Source: Pseudomonas sp. MUP55
GTDB taxonomy: Bacteria; Pseudomonadota; Gammaproteobacteria; Pseudomonadales; Pseudomonadaceae
Assembly: GCF_034043515.1 (NCBI RefSeq)
Contig: NZ_CP138214.1
Location: forward strand, 1,178,001-1,242,000
DNA: 64,000 nucleotides
Reading direction: 5' to 3'
The first letter of the stretch is position 1. Every line of letters begins with the position of its first letter. The translations under genes were made by a program, and so were the position numbers. The notes beneath the pieces were generated by a model. That model had not been told where the DNA came from and did not search any database. It was given only the letters and a program-made list of their open reading frames with translations. Below, one piece after another: positions 28,759-37,525 of the stretch.

Positions 28759-29418
28759 ATGACAGACATCGCACCACTGATCAAACGTTCCCTGGTTGAC
28801 CAGGCCCTTGAGCAACTGCGCCTGCGCATTGCCCAGGGCGTGTGGGCCATCGGCGAGCGGCTGCCCACCGAGCCTGAGTTGTCCGCCGAGCTGGGCATCA
28901 GCCGTAATACCGTGCGTGAAGCCATGCGGGTGTTGGCGTTTTCCGGGCTGATCGATATTCGCCAGGGCGACGGCAGTTACTTGCGTTCGATCACCGATCC
29001 ACTGGGGACGATGCGGGCGTTGTCCCATTGCACCCTGGAGCAGGCGCAGGAGACCCGCGCGATTCTGGAGGTGGAGGCCATCGGGCTCGCGGCGCTGCGG
29101 CGTACCGATGACGATCTGCACCGGCTGCGCGAAGCGCTCACTGCCAGCGCCGAGCTGTTTCAAGGTGACCTTGAGGCCTATATCAGCGCCGACCTGCTGT
29201 TCCATCAACAGCTGGTGGATGCGGCGCACAACCCGGCCTTGAGTGAGCTGTACCAGTACTTTTCGGCCATCGTCGGCGCTCAGTTGCGCCAGACCCTGAA
29301 CACCTCGCCACGACGCCAGGCGGTCTTCGACCTGCACGGCGCCCTGCTCGATGCGGTGGAACAACACGACCCGCAACGCGCCAAATCCCTCTGCCGGCAG
29401 TTGATCAATGAACCTTGA
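28759..29418 (+). CDS. GntR-family (FadR subfamily) transcriptional regulator
   Basis: The 219-residue protein has an N-terminal winged helix-turn-helix (LRLRIAQGVWAIGERLPTEP, then ELSAELGISRNTVREAMRVL) and a C-terminal helical FCD ligand domain. Such proteins are usually repressors released by a small carboxylate or related ligand. The ATG at 28759 has no good Shine-Dalgarno sequence; a TTG 21 bases upstream is an alternative. It overlaps the downstream MFS gene by 11 bases, so it very probably controls that transporter and itself. The ligand is unknown. Confidence 0.88.
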   Translation: MTDIAPLIKRSLVDQALEQLRLRIAQGVWAIGERLPTEPELSAELGISRNTVREAMRVLAFSGLIDIRQGDGSYLRSITDPLGTMRALSHCTLEQAQETRAILEVEAIGLAALRRTDDDLHRLREALTASAELFQGDLEAYISADLLFHQQLVDAAHNPALSELYQYFSAIVGAQLRQTLNTSPRRQAVFDLHGALLDAVEQHDPQRAKSLCRQLINEP

Positions 29419-30673
29419 AACCAAACCTGTGCCCGACCTGGAAGAACTGTTGATTGACGCCGAAGCGGACGACGAGGCCGTGCAACAGGCGCATCCGACC
29501 GTCACGCGTCCCTTGCTGTTGCTGCTGGGCCTGGTGCTGGTGGCGCTGAACCTGCGACCGGCGTTATCGAGCCTGTCGCCGTTGCTGGCCGAGATATCTG
29601 GCAACCTGGGGTTATCGGCGGCCAAGGCCGGGCTGCTGACGACATTGCCGGTGCTGTGCCTGGGGCTGTTCGCGCCCACGGCGCCGATCCTGGCGCGGCG
29701 CTTTGGTGCCGAGCGTGTGGTGCTCGGCATCCTGCTGACCCTGGCCGGCGGGATCATCCTGCGCAGTTCGTTCGGCGAAGTGGGGTTGTTTGCCGGCAGC
29801 CTGATTGCCGGGGCCAGTATCGGCATCATCGGCGTGTTGCTGCCCGGCATCGTCAAGCGTGATTTCGCCCGGCAGGCCGGCGCCATGACGGGTGTCTACA
29901 CCATGGCATTGTGCTTGGGGGCCGCACTGGCTGCCGGTGCCACTGTGCCGTTGACCCGTTACTTCGGCGACAGCTGGCAGATTGGCCTGGGTTTCTGGAT
30001 CGTGCCGGCGCTGGTGGCGGCGCTGTTCTGGCTGCCGCAGCTCGGGCACAAACACGGCACCCACCGAGTTGCCTACCGAGTCAAAGGCCTGCTGCGCGAC
30101 CCGCTGGCCTGGCAGGTGACCCTGTACATGGGCCTGCAATCCTCCCTGGCCTACATCGTGTTCGGCTGGTTGCCGTCGATCCTCATCGGTCGCGGCCTGA
30201 GCGCCACCGAGGCCGGGCTGGCGCTGTCCGGCTCGATCATCGTGCAGTTGCTCAGTTCCCTGGCCGCGCCATGGCTGGCCACACGGGGCAAGGATCAGCG
30301 GCTGGCGATCGTGGTGGTGATGCTGCTCACACTGGGCGGTCTGTTCGGTTGCCTGTATGCACCGCTCGATGGCCTGTGGGGCTGGGCGATTGTGCTGGGC
30401 CTGGGCCAGGGCGGCACCTTCAGCCTGGCGCTGACCCTGATCGTGCTGCGCTCCCGGGATTCCCATGTGGCCGCCAACTTGTCGAGCATGGCCCAGGGCA
30501 TTGGCTACACCCTGGCCTCGATGGGCCCGTTTGCGGTCGGCCTGGTGCATGACTGGACCGGTGGCTGGACGGCGATCGGCTGGATCTTCGCCGTGATCGG
30601 CCTCGGCGCGATTATCGCCGGCCTCGGCGCCGGTCGCGCACGCTACGTCAATGTCACCAGCGAGAAAGTCTAG
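29408..30673 (+). CDS. MFS transporter, CynX/NimT family
   Basis: The 421-residue protein has 12 predicted membrane helices and the CynX/NimT opening LVLVALNLRPALSSLSPLL, followed by LGLFAPTAPILARRFGAERV. The family includes the cyanate-operon CynX and 2-nitroimidazole exporter NimT; the physiological substrate here is not known. The start lies within the last codons of the GntR gene (11-base overlap), which indicates co-transcription and likely regulation by it. Its TAG stop shares four bases (CTAG) with the stop of the convergent fimbrial adhesin gene. Confidence 0.9.
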   Translation: MNLETKPVPDLEELLIDAEADDEAVQQAHPTVTRPLLLLLGLVLVALNLRPALSSLSPLLAEISGNLGLSAAKAGLLTTLPVLCLGLFAPTAPILARRFGAERVVLGILLTLAGGIILRSSFGEVGLFAGSLIAGASIGIIGVLLPGIVKRDFARQAGAMTGVYTMALCLGAALAAGATVPLTRYFGDSWQIGLGFWIVPALVAALFWLPQLGHKHGTHRVAYRVKGLLRDPLAWQVTLYMGLQSSLAYIVFGWLPSILIGRGLSATEAGLALSGSIIVQLLSSLAAPWLATRGKDQRLAIVVVMLLTLGGLFGCLYAPLDGLWGWAIVLGLGQGGTFSLALTLIVLRSRDSHVAANLSSMAQGIGYTLASMGPFAVGLVHDWTGGWTAIGWIFAVIGLGAIIAGLGAGRARYVNVTSEKV

Positions 30674-31809
30674 AGATAGACGATCTCGACGGTGCCGGAC
30701 CCATTGAGGCGCACGATGTCACGTAGATCCAGGCTTTGCAGCGGTGCCAGGTAGGTCTTGATGCGCAGCGTGCCGGTCAGGGTCTGCATGGCGACCGGCC
30801 CGGTGCTCACGCCGCTCTTGTCGGTAAAGCCCAGCAGGCTGTTGGCGGCCATGGGGATTTGCCGCGCGGTGGCCGTGCTCCACGCCACGCCATCGCTGGT
30901 GGAGTCGGTGCGGTACAGCGTGGGAAGGCTGTCGGCGCTGAACTCTGCCGGATCAATGGTCAGGTAAAAACGCCCGATTTTGTTGCCGCTGGCATCCAGG
31001 TCCAGGCCATAGGCGGTTTCGTCGGTGCCGCCGGTGGCCGAGCCGTCGCGGTTGTCTTTCATGCGCAGGGCGAAGCGAATCGGCGCATCGCAGGTCACGC
31101 TCAGGCGCAGGGTGCGGGTGGGCAGCGGGGTGTCCGTGGTGGCGTTGAGGTCCTTGGCATACAACGTGGCGTAGTCCACCACGCCGTGGTCGGATAACGT
31201 CGGCAGGCAGGCGATGGGCGCAAAGTGCGCGCGCAGCGTCAGTTCCCGATAACGTGCGCTGCGGGGGCCGTGGAAGGTGCCGGAGACTTCCCAGGTGGCG
31301 GCGTCCTGCACGTGTGTCGCTGCGCTGTCGGCCCAGGCGCGCAGGGTCAGTTGCAGCGACAGGGTTTTTCCGGTGAGCACCGCACCCTGTTCGACCGGCG
31401 CGATGCCATGGCCGGCGCGCCACTCCAGCGCGCTGCCGGTGGACACGGGCGCCTGGCCCGCAGCTGGCAGCGTACCCAATTCCACGGCGCGGCCGTCCAG
31501 GACGGCGTTGCCCACCTCGATGGCATAGCTGCCGTGCTCGGTAAACAGCAGGCGGTGCGCGCTGTTGGCCGGTGCGCGGTAGAACAGGCTGAGGTCCTGG
31601 ACCTGCGCGCAATTGATCGTCAGGCTCAAGCGCCGCTCGCCAAGCAGACGTTGGGCCGCGCTGTCATTTTGCGCAAGGCGGTTCATCCAGCCGAAATCCA
31701 CCTGCGGTTCGCTGATGCCCAGTTGGCATTCGTCCTGGGCCTGAGCGGTAGCGGCAAACCCGAGCAATAGCCCCAGGCTCAGTTGACGCAAACAGGTGAC
31801 AAGGGGCAT
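30670..31809 (-). CDS. Two-domain fimbrial tip protein (N-terminal domain plus DUF1120-like pilin domain)
   Basis: The 379-residue product has a signal peptide (MPLVTCLRQLSLGLLLGFAA) and two parts. Residues about 25-185 form an unrecognised domain with its own cysteines (Cys29, Cys67). Residues about 190-379 repeat the plan of the DUF1120 subunits upstream: Cys201 and Cys240, exactly 39 apart, an AKDLN motif between them, and a C-terminal strand LNGSGTVEIVYL. That is the architecture of a chaperone-usher tip adhesin. I start at ATG 31809, which has GAGGA upstream; ATG 31824 overlapping the usher stop (ATGA) is also possible. Last gene of the fimbrial operon; its receptor is unknown. Confidence 0.8.
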   Translation of the reverse strand: MPLVTCLRQLSLGLLLGFAATAQAQDECQLGISEPQVDFGWMNRLAQNDSAAQRLLGERRLSLTINCAQVQDLSLFYRAPANSAHRLLFTEHGSYAIEVGNAVLDGRAVELGTLPAAGQAPVSTGSALEWRAGHGIAPVEQGAVLTGKTLSLQLTLRAWADSAATHVQDAATWEVSGTFHGPRSARYRELTLRAHFAPIACLPTLSDHGVVDYATLYAKDLNATTDTPLPTRTLRLSVTCDAPIRFALRMKDNRDGSATGGTDETAYGLDLDASGNKIGRFYLTIDPAEFSADSLPTLYRTDSTSDGVAWSTATARQIPMAANSLLGFTDKSGVSTGPVAMQTLTGTLRIKTYLAPLQSLDLRDIVRLNGSGTVEIVYL

Positions 31810-31820
31810 GGCGATAGTCC

Positions 31821-34247
31821 TCATGGGAGGTTGCACCGGGCAGGCGCGGTTTCGAAGTACACCGAGGGGTCGGCTGCTTGCGCCAGTTCGTAGCGCAGCT
31901 CGCAGCGTCCACCTTGCGGCGTGGTTATCCACAGCGTGGGTTGATCCAGCACGTTGGGCAGAAACACCTGGCTGCCTTCCTGGACCAAGGTAATGAATTC
32001 ACCGCTACCGCTGCTGACGGACGCGCCGGCAGGCAACGCTTGGCCTCGGTCGGTGCTGACGGTGAGCAGCACGCGGCGAGTCAGGCCGACGCCGAATTCG
32101 ACCCGGTCCACCGCGCCGCGCCCGGCCGAGATCATCGCCAGGCCGTTGTTGATATCGGCATTGCGCGGCAGCGAGCGGGTCTGGACTTCCACCGGGCTGC
32201 GGCCATAAGCGGCCACGTGCGGCACCACGGCCTGGCCTTGCCAGTCGGTCCAGACCGGGCCGCTGGGGGTGCTGAGCTTGATACCGCTGATCTCGCCCAC
32301 AGACACCAGGGCAAAGGTGTCGCGCACCGAGTAGGGGGAAAACGTCACGCCGTCACCGTGCAGCACCACGGCGCCGCGAGCGCCACCCTGGTAGCTCGAA
32401 CGCTCGGCATCGGAGCGGCTGTAGCTCAGATCGAGCTGGCTGTAGCGCGGCAGCGCCGAGATGCCCAGGGTGCTTTGCACTTGATGGTCGCGGCTGTCGT
32501 GTTCGGCGCTGACGCGGTAGCTGAGCTGGTCGTCGATCTGTTCGGTCAGGCCCAGGCCGGTGCGATTTTCACCGCCTGAGTTGCGCACCCAACTGCGCAG
32601 CCGGCGATTCTCGCCCAGCGGTACGCTGAGGGTGAGATAGAGCGCGTTGTCCTGTTGCTGGCTGCCGCTCATTTGCCACTCGGCGCTGGCTGACACAGAC
32701 ACCGCGCGCAGGCTTGTGCCCCAGGACGCCAACGCGCGGCTGCTGCTTTTCCCGCTAAAGTTGGTCGAACGCGAAGCCCCGGCGCTGAACGCACCCAGCA
32801 GCGGATGTGACCATCCCAGGTTGAGGCTTTGCTGGTCGCGATAGCGTGCGTTGTGATGGCGGTCATCAGCCTCATAGCTGCTTTCTTCGAGTTCGCGATA
32901 ACCGATGCTGCGCCAGGAATTGGCGGCGCTGATCGACCACTGTTCCCCCAGGCGCTGTGACCAGGAAAGATCGGTCTGTACGCCGGACACTGTTTCCAGC
33001 GCCTGGGTATTGGAGACTTGCGTGGCCAGTTGAACCTGACTGTCCAACCATGGCATCCAGCCGAGGCTGGCGCCCACCGAGCGGTATTCGCTGGCCGCCA
33101 TCACGCCGCTGCCCAGCGTCAATTGCGGATGCAGAGAGCCGGTCCAACCGGCGCTGACCACCCAGGGATCATCGCCCTTGGCGTCGCCGACAGTGCGCAC
33201 CCGGCCTGCCGCCAATGAATAACCCGGCGCTGGCAAGCCCAGGCCGAGCATGGCGGCCGGTACGCTGAAGCGCCGTTCACCGCCGACACTTTCCTTGACC
33301 GTGACTTCGACGTCCGAGCGCGTGTTCAAGCGGCGCACATCGGTCAAGGCAAAGGGGCCGGCGGGCACCACGGTGGAGTGAATCAGGACGCCGTTCTGGC
33401 GTACTTCAACCTGTGCCGGGCTGTTGGCGATGCCCTGGATCAGCGCACCCTGGCCCTGTTCCTGTAGAGCATGCTCGGTGAGCACCTGGACGCCGGTGAT
33501 CTGCGCGCCGGACAGCACCGGGTTGTAGAGGTTGATCTGCCCGGCCTGCAGCACCGCCTGCTGGTTGGCAAACGTGCGTTGGGCATAGGCTTGCAGATGG
33601 GTGCTGCGCGACAGGCCGTCCTGCCAGGTCTGCACCTGGCGGCTGCGCACGATCCAATCGCCGGCATTGAATCCCACTTCGGTGTTGGCCGAGCCAAACC
33701 GGCTGGCGTCATCGCCGAAGCGGTTGTAGAACCCGCTGAAGTCGTAATTGAGCAGCCCGCCGAACCCGCCGGTTTCATAGCCCGAGGTATCCTGCTGCGC
33801 GGGACGCAGGGCCTCGGTGGGCACCACCAGCGATACCGTCAGCATTGCCGGGTCCGGCTCCACCAGGCTCTGGGGATACCGCGCGATAAAATCGTGACAG
33901 CCCGGCGTTTCACTGGGCATCACCAGGTTGGCGGCGTCCAGCAAGGCGCGGTCGAAGCACAGATTGCCCTGCTGATCGAAATTCACTTCGTGCCGACCAC
34001 GTGGCTGGCCGTTGACGCGCAGGTTGACGCTGTGCCCGCCGGCGGCGAAACGCGGGGCGGCCAGCAACAGGCTGGCCAACTGCGGGTCGATGCCGCGCTG
34101 GTGCAGGGTCTGGACGTCGAAACCTGAGGTGTCGGCCCGGGCAACGCCCGGCACCAGCGCGCACAGCAGAGCCATCAGCGCCAAGGTGGGGGTGGCCTGG
34201 GTCGCGGGCACGGCTGCGCCGTCACGGTAACTCAATACTGTTCTCAC
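31821..34247 (-). CDS. Outer-membrane fimbrial usher (FimD/PapC family)
   Basis: The usher is the outer-membrane pore that assembles and extrudes pilus subunits. The 808-residue product starts at GTG 34247 and has a signal peptide ending VPGVARA. It then has the N-terminal periplasmic domain (VNLRVNGQPRGRHEVNFDQQ), the 24-stranded barrel with plug segments (YSLAAGRVRTVGDAKGDDPW), and C-terminal domains including GRSPVEVQTRSLPRNADINN and CELRYELAQ. It lies 84 bases after the chaperone gene and overlaps the adhesin reading frame. The start has no clear ribosome site, so the first residues are uncertain. Confidence 0.93.
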   Translation of the reverse strand: MRTVLSYRDGAAVPATQATPTLALMALLCALVPGVARADTSGFDVQTLHQRGIDPQLASLLLAAPRFAAGGHSVNLRVNGQPRGRHEVNFDQQGNLCFDRALLDAANLVMPSETPGCHDFIARYPQSLVEPDPAMLTVSLVVPTEALRPAQQDTSGYETGGFGGLLNYDFSGFYNRFGDDASRFGSANTEVGFNAGDWIVRSRQVQTWQDGLSRSTHLQAYAQRTFANQQAVLQAGQINLYNPVLSGAQITGVQVLTEHALQEQGQGALIQGIANSPAQVEVRQNGVLIHSTVVPAGPFALTDVRRLNTRSDVEVTVKESVGGERRFSVPAAMLGLGLPAPGYSLAAGRVRTVGDAKGDDPWVVSAGWTGSLHPQLTLGSGVMAASEYRSVGASLGWMPWLDSQVQLATQVSNTQALETVSGVQTDLSWSQRLGEQWSISAANSWRSIGYRELEESSYEADDRHHNARYRDQQSLNLGWSHPLLGAFSAGASRSTNFSGKSSSRALASWGTSLRAVSVSASAEWQMSGSQQQDNALYLTLSVPLGENRRLRSWVRNSGGENRTGLGLTEQIDDQLSYRVSAEHDSRDHQVQSTLGISALPRYSQLDLSYSRSDAERSSYQGGARGAVVLHGDGVTFSPYSVRDTFALVSVGEISGIKLSTPSGPVWTDWQGQAVVPHVAAYGRSPVEVQTRSLPRNADINNGLAMISAGRGAVDRVEFGVGLTRRVLLTVSTDRGQALPAGASVSSGSGEFITLVQEGSQVFLPNVLDQPTLWITTPQGGRCELRYELAQAADPSVYFETAPARCNLP

Positions 34248-34331
34248 GCAGGGTACTCAAGTCGTGACGATCAATGCGCCGTCAGTGGGTTATCCAGGCG
34301 GCGAGGTGCAGCTGGCCGCCTGCGATCGGCA

Positions 34332-35039
34332 TCAGAGGACGATCGGTGCGTCGTAGGCCTTGACCGCAAATCCGTACACGGTGGCCGGCTGCAGCCTGAC
34401 GGTGGTGGCCTGGCCACCGCTGGCCGGCACGCTCAAGGCTTCGCCCGGCAGCACGTAGGTGCGCGGCAGCATCGCCTTGCCATCGCCGGGCAATAGCAGC
34501 AGCTCCTGCGCCAGACGCACCACATACGGCGTGTCATTGCGCACCTGCAACTGGCCGGCGTGCAGGGCCCAGGTCAGGCCGGTCCACGGCGTGCGGTTGA
34601 GCGCCAGGCCCTTGGGGTGCACGATCACCGGCAAGTTCTGGCGCACGGTCACGCCCACGCGGGCATGCCCGGCGGCAATGGCTGCGCGGCCCTGGGGCAT
34701 GCCTTCGAACACCGCGCGCTTGAGCCTTTGGGTGAGCAGCGGTTGCTGGTTTTGCAGAATGAAGCGCACCAGCTGGGATTTGGAGGCTTCGACCCGCGAC
34801 AGCGGCGGCGTCACTACCAGCAGCGGCTCGGTGTCCTCGGGTATGTCCTGCAACGTGACATGCAGCAGCGCGAGCTGGCTGTCGGTGTTGGTAACCGACA
34901 CCGCCGCTTCGCCATCGGCTTCATGCACGATGACCACGGAGGTGTCGGGCACCATGCCGTCGGCCATGGCTGGATTGCCGAGCATCAGCAGCAGGGCGGT
35001 CAGGCCGGCAGTGGTGTGTGAGCGTGTCGTCGTTATCAC
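34332..35039 (-). CDS. Periplasmic fimbrial chaperone (PapD-like)
   Basis: The chaperone completes the fold of pilin subunits by donor-strand complementation and hands them to the usher. The product of 235 residues starts at GTG 35039 with the signal SHTTAGLTALLLMLGNPAMA. The Ig-like domain has VIVHEADGEAAVSVTNTDSQ, the subunit-binding edge VTPPLSRVEASKSQLVRFIL with its alternating hydrophobics and basic anchor, and the second domain LPVIVHPKGLA. It follows the third DUF1120 gene by 20 bases and precedes the usher, so it is expected to serve the DUF1120 subunits. Confidence 0.92.
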   Translation of the reverse strand: MITTTRSHTTAGLTALLLMLGNPAMADGMVPDTSVVIVHEADGEAAVSVTNTDSQLALLHVTLQDIPEDTEPLLVVTPPLSRVEASKSQLVRFILQNQQPLLTQRLKRAVFEGMPQGRAAIAAGHARVGVTVRQNLPVIVHPKGLALNRTPWTGLTWALHAGQLQVRNDTPYVVRLAQELLLLPGDGKAMLPRTYVLPGEALSVPASGGQATTVRLQPATVYGFAVKAYDAPIVL

Positions 35040-35059
35040 GGGTTTTCCAGGTGAGCGGG

Positions 35060-35743
35060 TCAGAGGTAGCGCAAGTCCAGGACAATGGAGCCGTCAAGCG
35101 GGACCTCCTGATCCAGGGTCAATTGCTGCGAAAAGTTGATGGCGGTGTCCACCTGAAGCTGGACGGTCAATTGGCTGACAAAGTCCGGTTGCCGGTCGCC
35201 TGCCGGCGCGAAGGCCATATAGGAACGGGGGTAGGCGTTGGGGTCCGGTGTCCAGCTTTCGCCGTTGCTGGTGGAGGCCAACACCTGCATGGGTTGTGCG
35301 TCGCCCACTGGGTTGCGATAGGACAACGCCACCGAGCCAAGGCGTTCAGTGGGGGCGTGGATGTTGCGGCCCAGCCCGTAGAAAAAATCCGGCGCCATCG
35401 AGGACTCCGCACGATTGTCCACGCCCACCAGCGCAAACAGCATCGGGCGAGCGCATTGCACGTGCAGTTCGAGCGTTCGGCTGGGCAGCACGGTGTACTC
35501 GTCGGGGTTGAGGCTATGCGAGGCAATCCTGCCGTGGTCAACCGAGCCGCCATTGGTCAGCTCGATATGGCAGGCATCCGGTATGACCCGGCCGGTCACC
35601 CTGAGGTCGACGGTTGAAGCCGCATGGACCTCGCCCAGGGGCGCGAGGCAGACGAGGGGAACCAGGTAGCGGATGAACCTGTTCAGCACCGGCACAGGTA
35701 GGCGCAGCCCATGCCCGTCAGTGTTCAAGGGATGGGCGGCCAT
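35060..35743 (-). CDS. DUF1120 protein, probable fimbrial subunit 3
   Basis: The 227-residue product has a signal peptide (cleaved near GEVHA) and a mature start STVDLRVTGRVIPDAC, resembling a donor strand followed by the first pilin cysteine. Cys58 and Cys97 are 39 residues apart, as in the other subunits. It ends VPLDGSIVLDLRYL, with the penultimate Tyr and alternating hydrophobics of a chaperone-bound pilin strand. It begins 2 bases after the previous gene's stop with no clear ribosome site, so it is translationally coupled. The N-terminus is longer than in its paralogues and might begin at a later codon. Pilin identity is inference. Confidence 0.82.
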   Translation of the reverse strand: MAAHPLNTDGHGLRLPVPVLNRFIRYLVPLVCLAPLGEVHAASTVDLRVTGRVIPDACHIELTNGGSVDHGRIASHSLNPDEYTVLPSRTLELHVQCARPMLFALVGVDNRAESSMAPDFFYGLGRNIHAPTERLGSVALSYRNPVGDAQPMQVLASTSNGESWTPDPNAYPRSYMAFAPAGDRQPDFVSQLTVQLQVDTAINFSQQLTLDQEVPLDGSIVLDLRYL

Positions 35744-35745
35744 GG

Positions 35746-36366
35746 TTACAGGTACTTCACTTCGAGCGTGGCGGAGCCGTCGATGGTGACCTCGTTGCTC
35801 AGGTCCAGGCCGTCGGCGCGGTTGATCACGGTCTGCACGCCCAGATCGAGGCGCAGATCCTTGACTGCCACAGGCTGGGTGTCGTCATCCATGGACGCTA
35901 CGGACATGTACATGCCTGGCTCCCAGATATTTTCTCTGAACCAGGTGTTGCCTTGGTCATAGGAGCCGATGGGCTGCACCACTGTCCCGCCTTCCGCAAC
36001 CGGATTGCGCAGGCTGAGGGAGTACCAGCCCAGCTTCTGACTATCGTTGACAAACCCCAGGCCGTAGCTCGACGTGGCACCCGACGCTGCACGGTTGTCG
36101 ACCGAGTGCAAGGCGAACTGGATCGCAGCGTCGCAGCTGACCGCCATGCTCAGGGTGTGATTGCCAATGATGGTGTAGCTGTCCGGGTTCAGGTCCTTGG
36201 CGGAGATCTTGCCGTGGTCAATCACGCCACCCCCGGAAAAGCTGGGCGTACAGGCGCTGGGCACGATCAGGCCCTTGACGGTGAGGTCCACGTTGGAGGC
36301 GGCAAGGGTGGTGGCTGAGGCGAGCAGCAAGACGCTGCTGGCCAGGGCGGTCAGGCGGGTTTTCAT
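35746..36366 (-). CDS. DUF1120 protein, probable fimbrial subunit 2
   Basis: The 206-residue product has a signal peptide (MKTRLTALASSVLLLASATT) and a mature start ASNVDLTVKGLIVPSAC. Cys39 and Cys78 are 39 apart with AKDLN between them. It ends VTIDGSATLEVKYL, a typical pilin G strand with Tyr next to last. AAGGAG lies 6 bases upstream of the ATG, the strongest ribosome site in the operon after the first gene. It is 10 bases from the previous DUF1120 gene. DUF1120 has no assigned function; the features here and the chaperone and usher downstream argue for a structural subunit. Confidence 0.85.
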   Translation of the reverse strand: MKTRLTALASSVLLLASATTLAASNVDLTVKGLIVPSACTPSFSGGGVIDHGKISAKDLNPDSYTIIGNHTLSMAVSCDAAIQFALHSVDNRAASGATSSYGLGFVNDSQKLGWYSLSLRNPVAEGGTVVQPIGSYDQGNTWFRENIWEPGMYMSVASMDDDTQPVAVKDLRLDLGVQTVINRADGLDLSNEVTIDGSATLEVKYL

Positions 36367-36376
36367 GAAAAGCTCC

Positions 36377-36991
36377 TTAGAGGTAATTGACTTGTACGGT
36401 GGCGTGGCCGTCGATGGGGACTTCGTCGGTGAGCGTCAGGCTTTGGGCGGGTGCGATGTGGGTGATCAGACGGATTTGCGCGTCCAGCTCCCGGACCGCA
36501 ATCGGCACGATGCCGTCGCTGCTGGCGACGGCGGTGAGCAAGGTATGGCTGAGCATCACGGAGGGCATCCAGGTCACGCCGCCATCCCTTGAGGTAATGG
36601 TGCGTACGGGAACGCCGTCGGCTACCGGCAGGTAAAGGCCGAGCCCGGCATCGCCGACTTTTTCATCGTTGGGCGTGGTGCCCAGACCATGCCAGCTGAA
36701 GTGGCTGGCGGCAGTGCCCGCGCGGTTGTCGAGGGTGTTGAGGGTAAAAAACGTTGGCCCGTCGCAGCGCACGCTCAGCCGCATGGTTTCTCTGGGCAGT
36801 TCGGTGTAGGTCTGGGTGTTGAGGTCCTTGACCGACACTTTGCCGAAGTCGACAGTGCCGGCGCCGGAAATCACTGGTGCGCAGGCGCTGGGCGTGATGG
36901 CGCCCTGGACAAGCAATTCGGTATGGCTGGCGGCGAATACGCTCGGGCAAAGCAGCAAGGCGCCCATCAAACCGGGTGCGAAAACCTTCAT
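36377..36991 (-). CDS. DUF1120 protein, probable fimbrial subunit 1 (first gene of operon)
   Basis: The 204-residue product has a signal peptide (MKVFAPGLMGALLLCPSVFA) and a mature start ASHTELLVQGAITPSAC. Cys37 and Cys76 are 39 apart with VKDLN between them, and the C-terminus reads VPIDGHATVQVNYL. I start at ATG 36991, which has AAGGAG 11 bases upstream and a good signal peptide; the open frame further upstream is not coding. As the first gene of the fimbrial operon it is a candidate for the major subunit, which is inference from order only. A 534-base divergent regulatory gap separates it from the response-regulator gene. Confidence 0.85.
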   Translation of the reverse strand: MKVFAPGLMGALLLCPSVFAASHTELLVQGAITPSACAPVISGAGTVDFGKVSVKDLNTQTYTELPRETMRLSVRCDGPTFFTLNTLDNRAGTAASHFSWHGLGTTPNDEKVGDAGLGLYLPVADGVPVRTITSRDGGVTWMPSVMLSHTLLTAVASSDGIVPIAVRELDAQIRLITHIAPAQSLTLTDEVPIDGHATVQVNYL

Positions 36992-37525
36992 GGCGAATGA
37001 ATCTCCTTGGGTGAAACGGGAGTGCGGGGTGTTGCAGGTACAGCAGCTCAACGGTGGCGCAAACGATCGATGGCCACTCTTCGACTCAAGGTCAGGCACG
37101 GCAGGCGCGACCCTTCGGCGACAGGGCCTGGTCATCGCAGCGTGTTCCATCGCTTGTGGTATCGAAACGCGTGCGGGGCTGCGCCCGGCCTGTGTGGGCG
37201 GGTGCCTGGCTCGGCGGCGTTTTCTGATGGTTGTTGGCGGTTGCCGGGGAGTGGCGAGCCGTCCCTCTATGGGGGTGGGCACACTGTAGCGAGCGGTTCG
37301 CGCAGGGGAAATACAACTAATACGACACGGGTGGCATAGGCAGGCCACGCTCAAAGAGGTGCTTTTTCGTAGTTGTTGTATCGGCATGGAGGCACTCAAA
37401 AGGTTATCTGTCTCTGGCCGATACCCCTCCAAAAGGATGTGGCAATCATCCTGCACAAGGCCTTCCAGGGCGATTGCATCAGTGTCACAGGTTGCCGCTG
37501 GATCAATAGCCATAACGAGGTAGTG
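36992..37525. promoter_or_regulatory. Divergent control region between fimbrial operon and response-regulator gene
   Basis: No gene is supported in these 534 bases. AGTTGTAT-type elements face each other: ATACAACTA at 37311-37319 and TAGTTGTTGTAT at 37370-37381. They resemble the GTTGTAGGC repeats near the next regulator gene, so they may be sites for one of these response regulators; this is inference. Confidence 0.4.

Noticed and set aside
36992..37513. Long N-terminal extension of the first DUF1120 protein
   Set aside because: The signal peptide and ribosome site at ATG 36991 define the start; the extension is Arg/Pro-rich and antisense-like.
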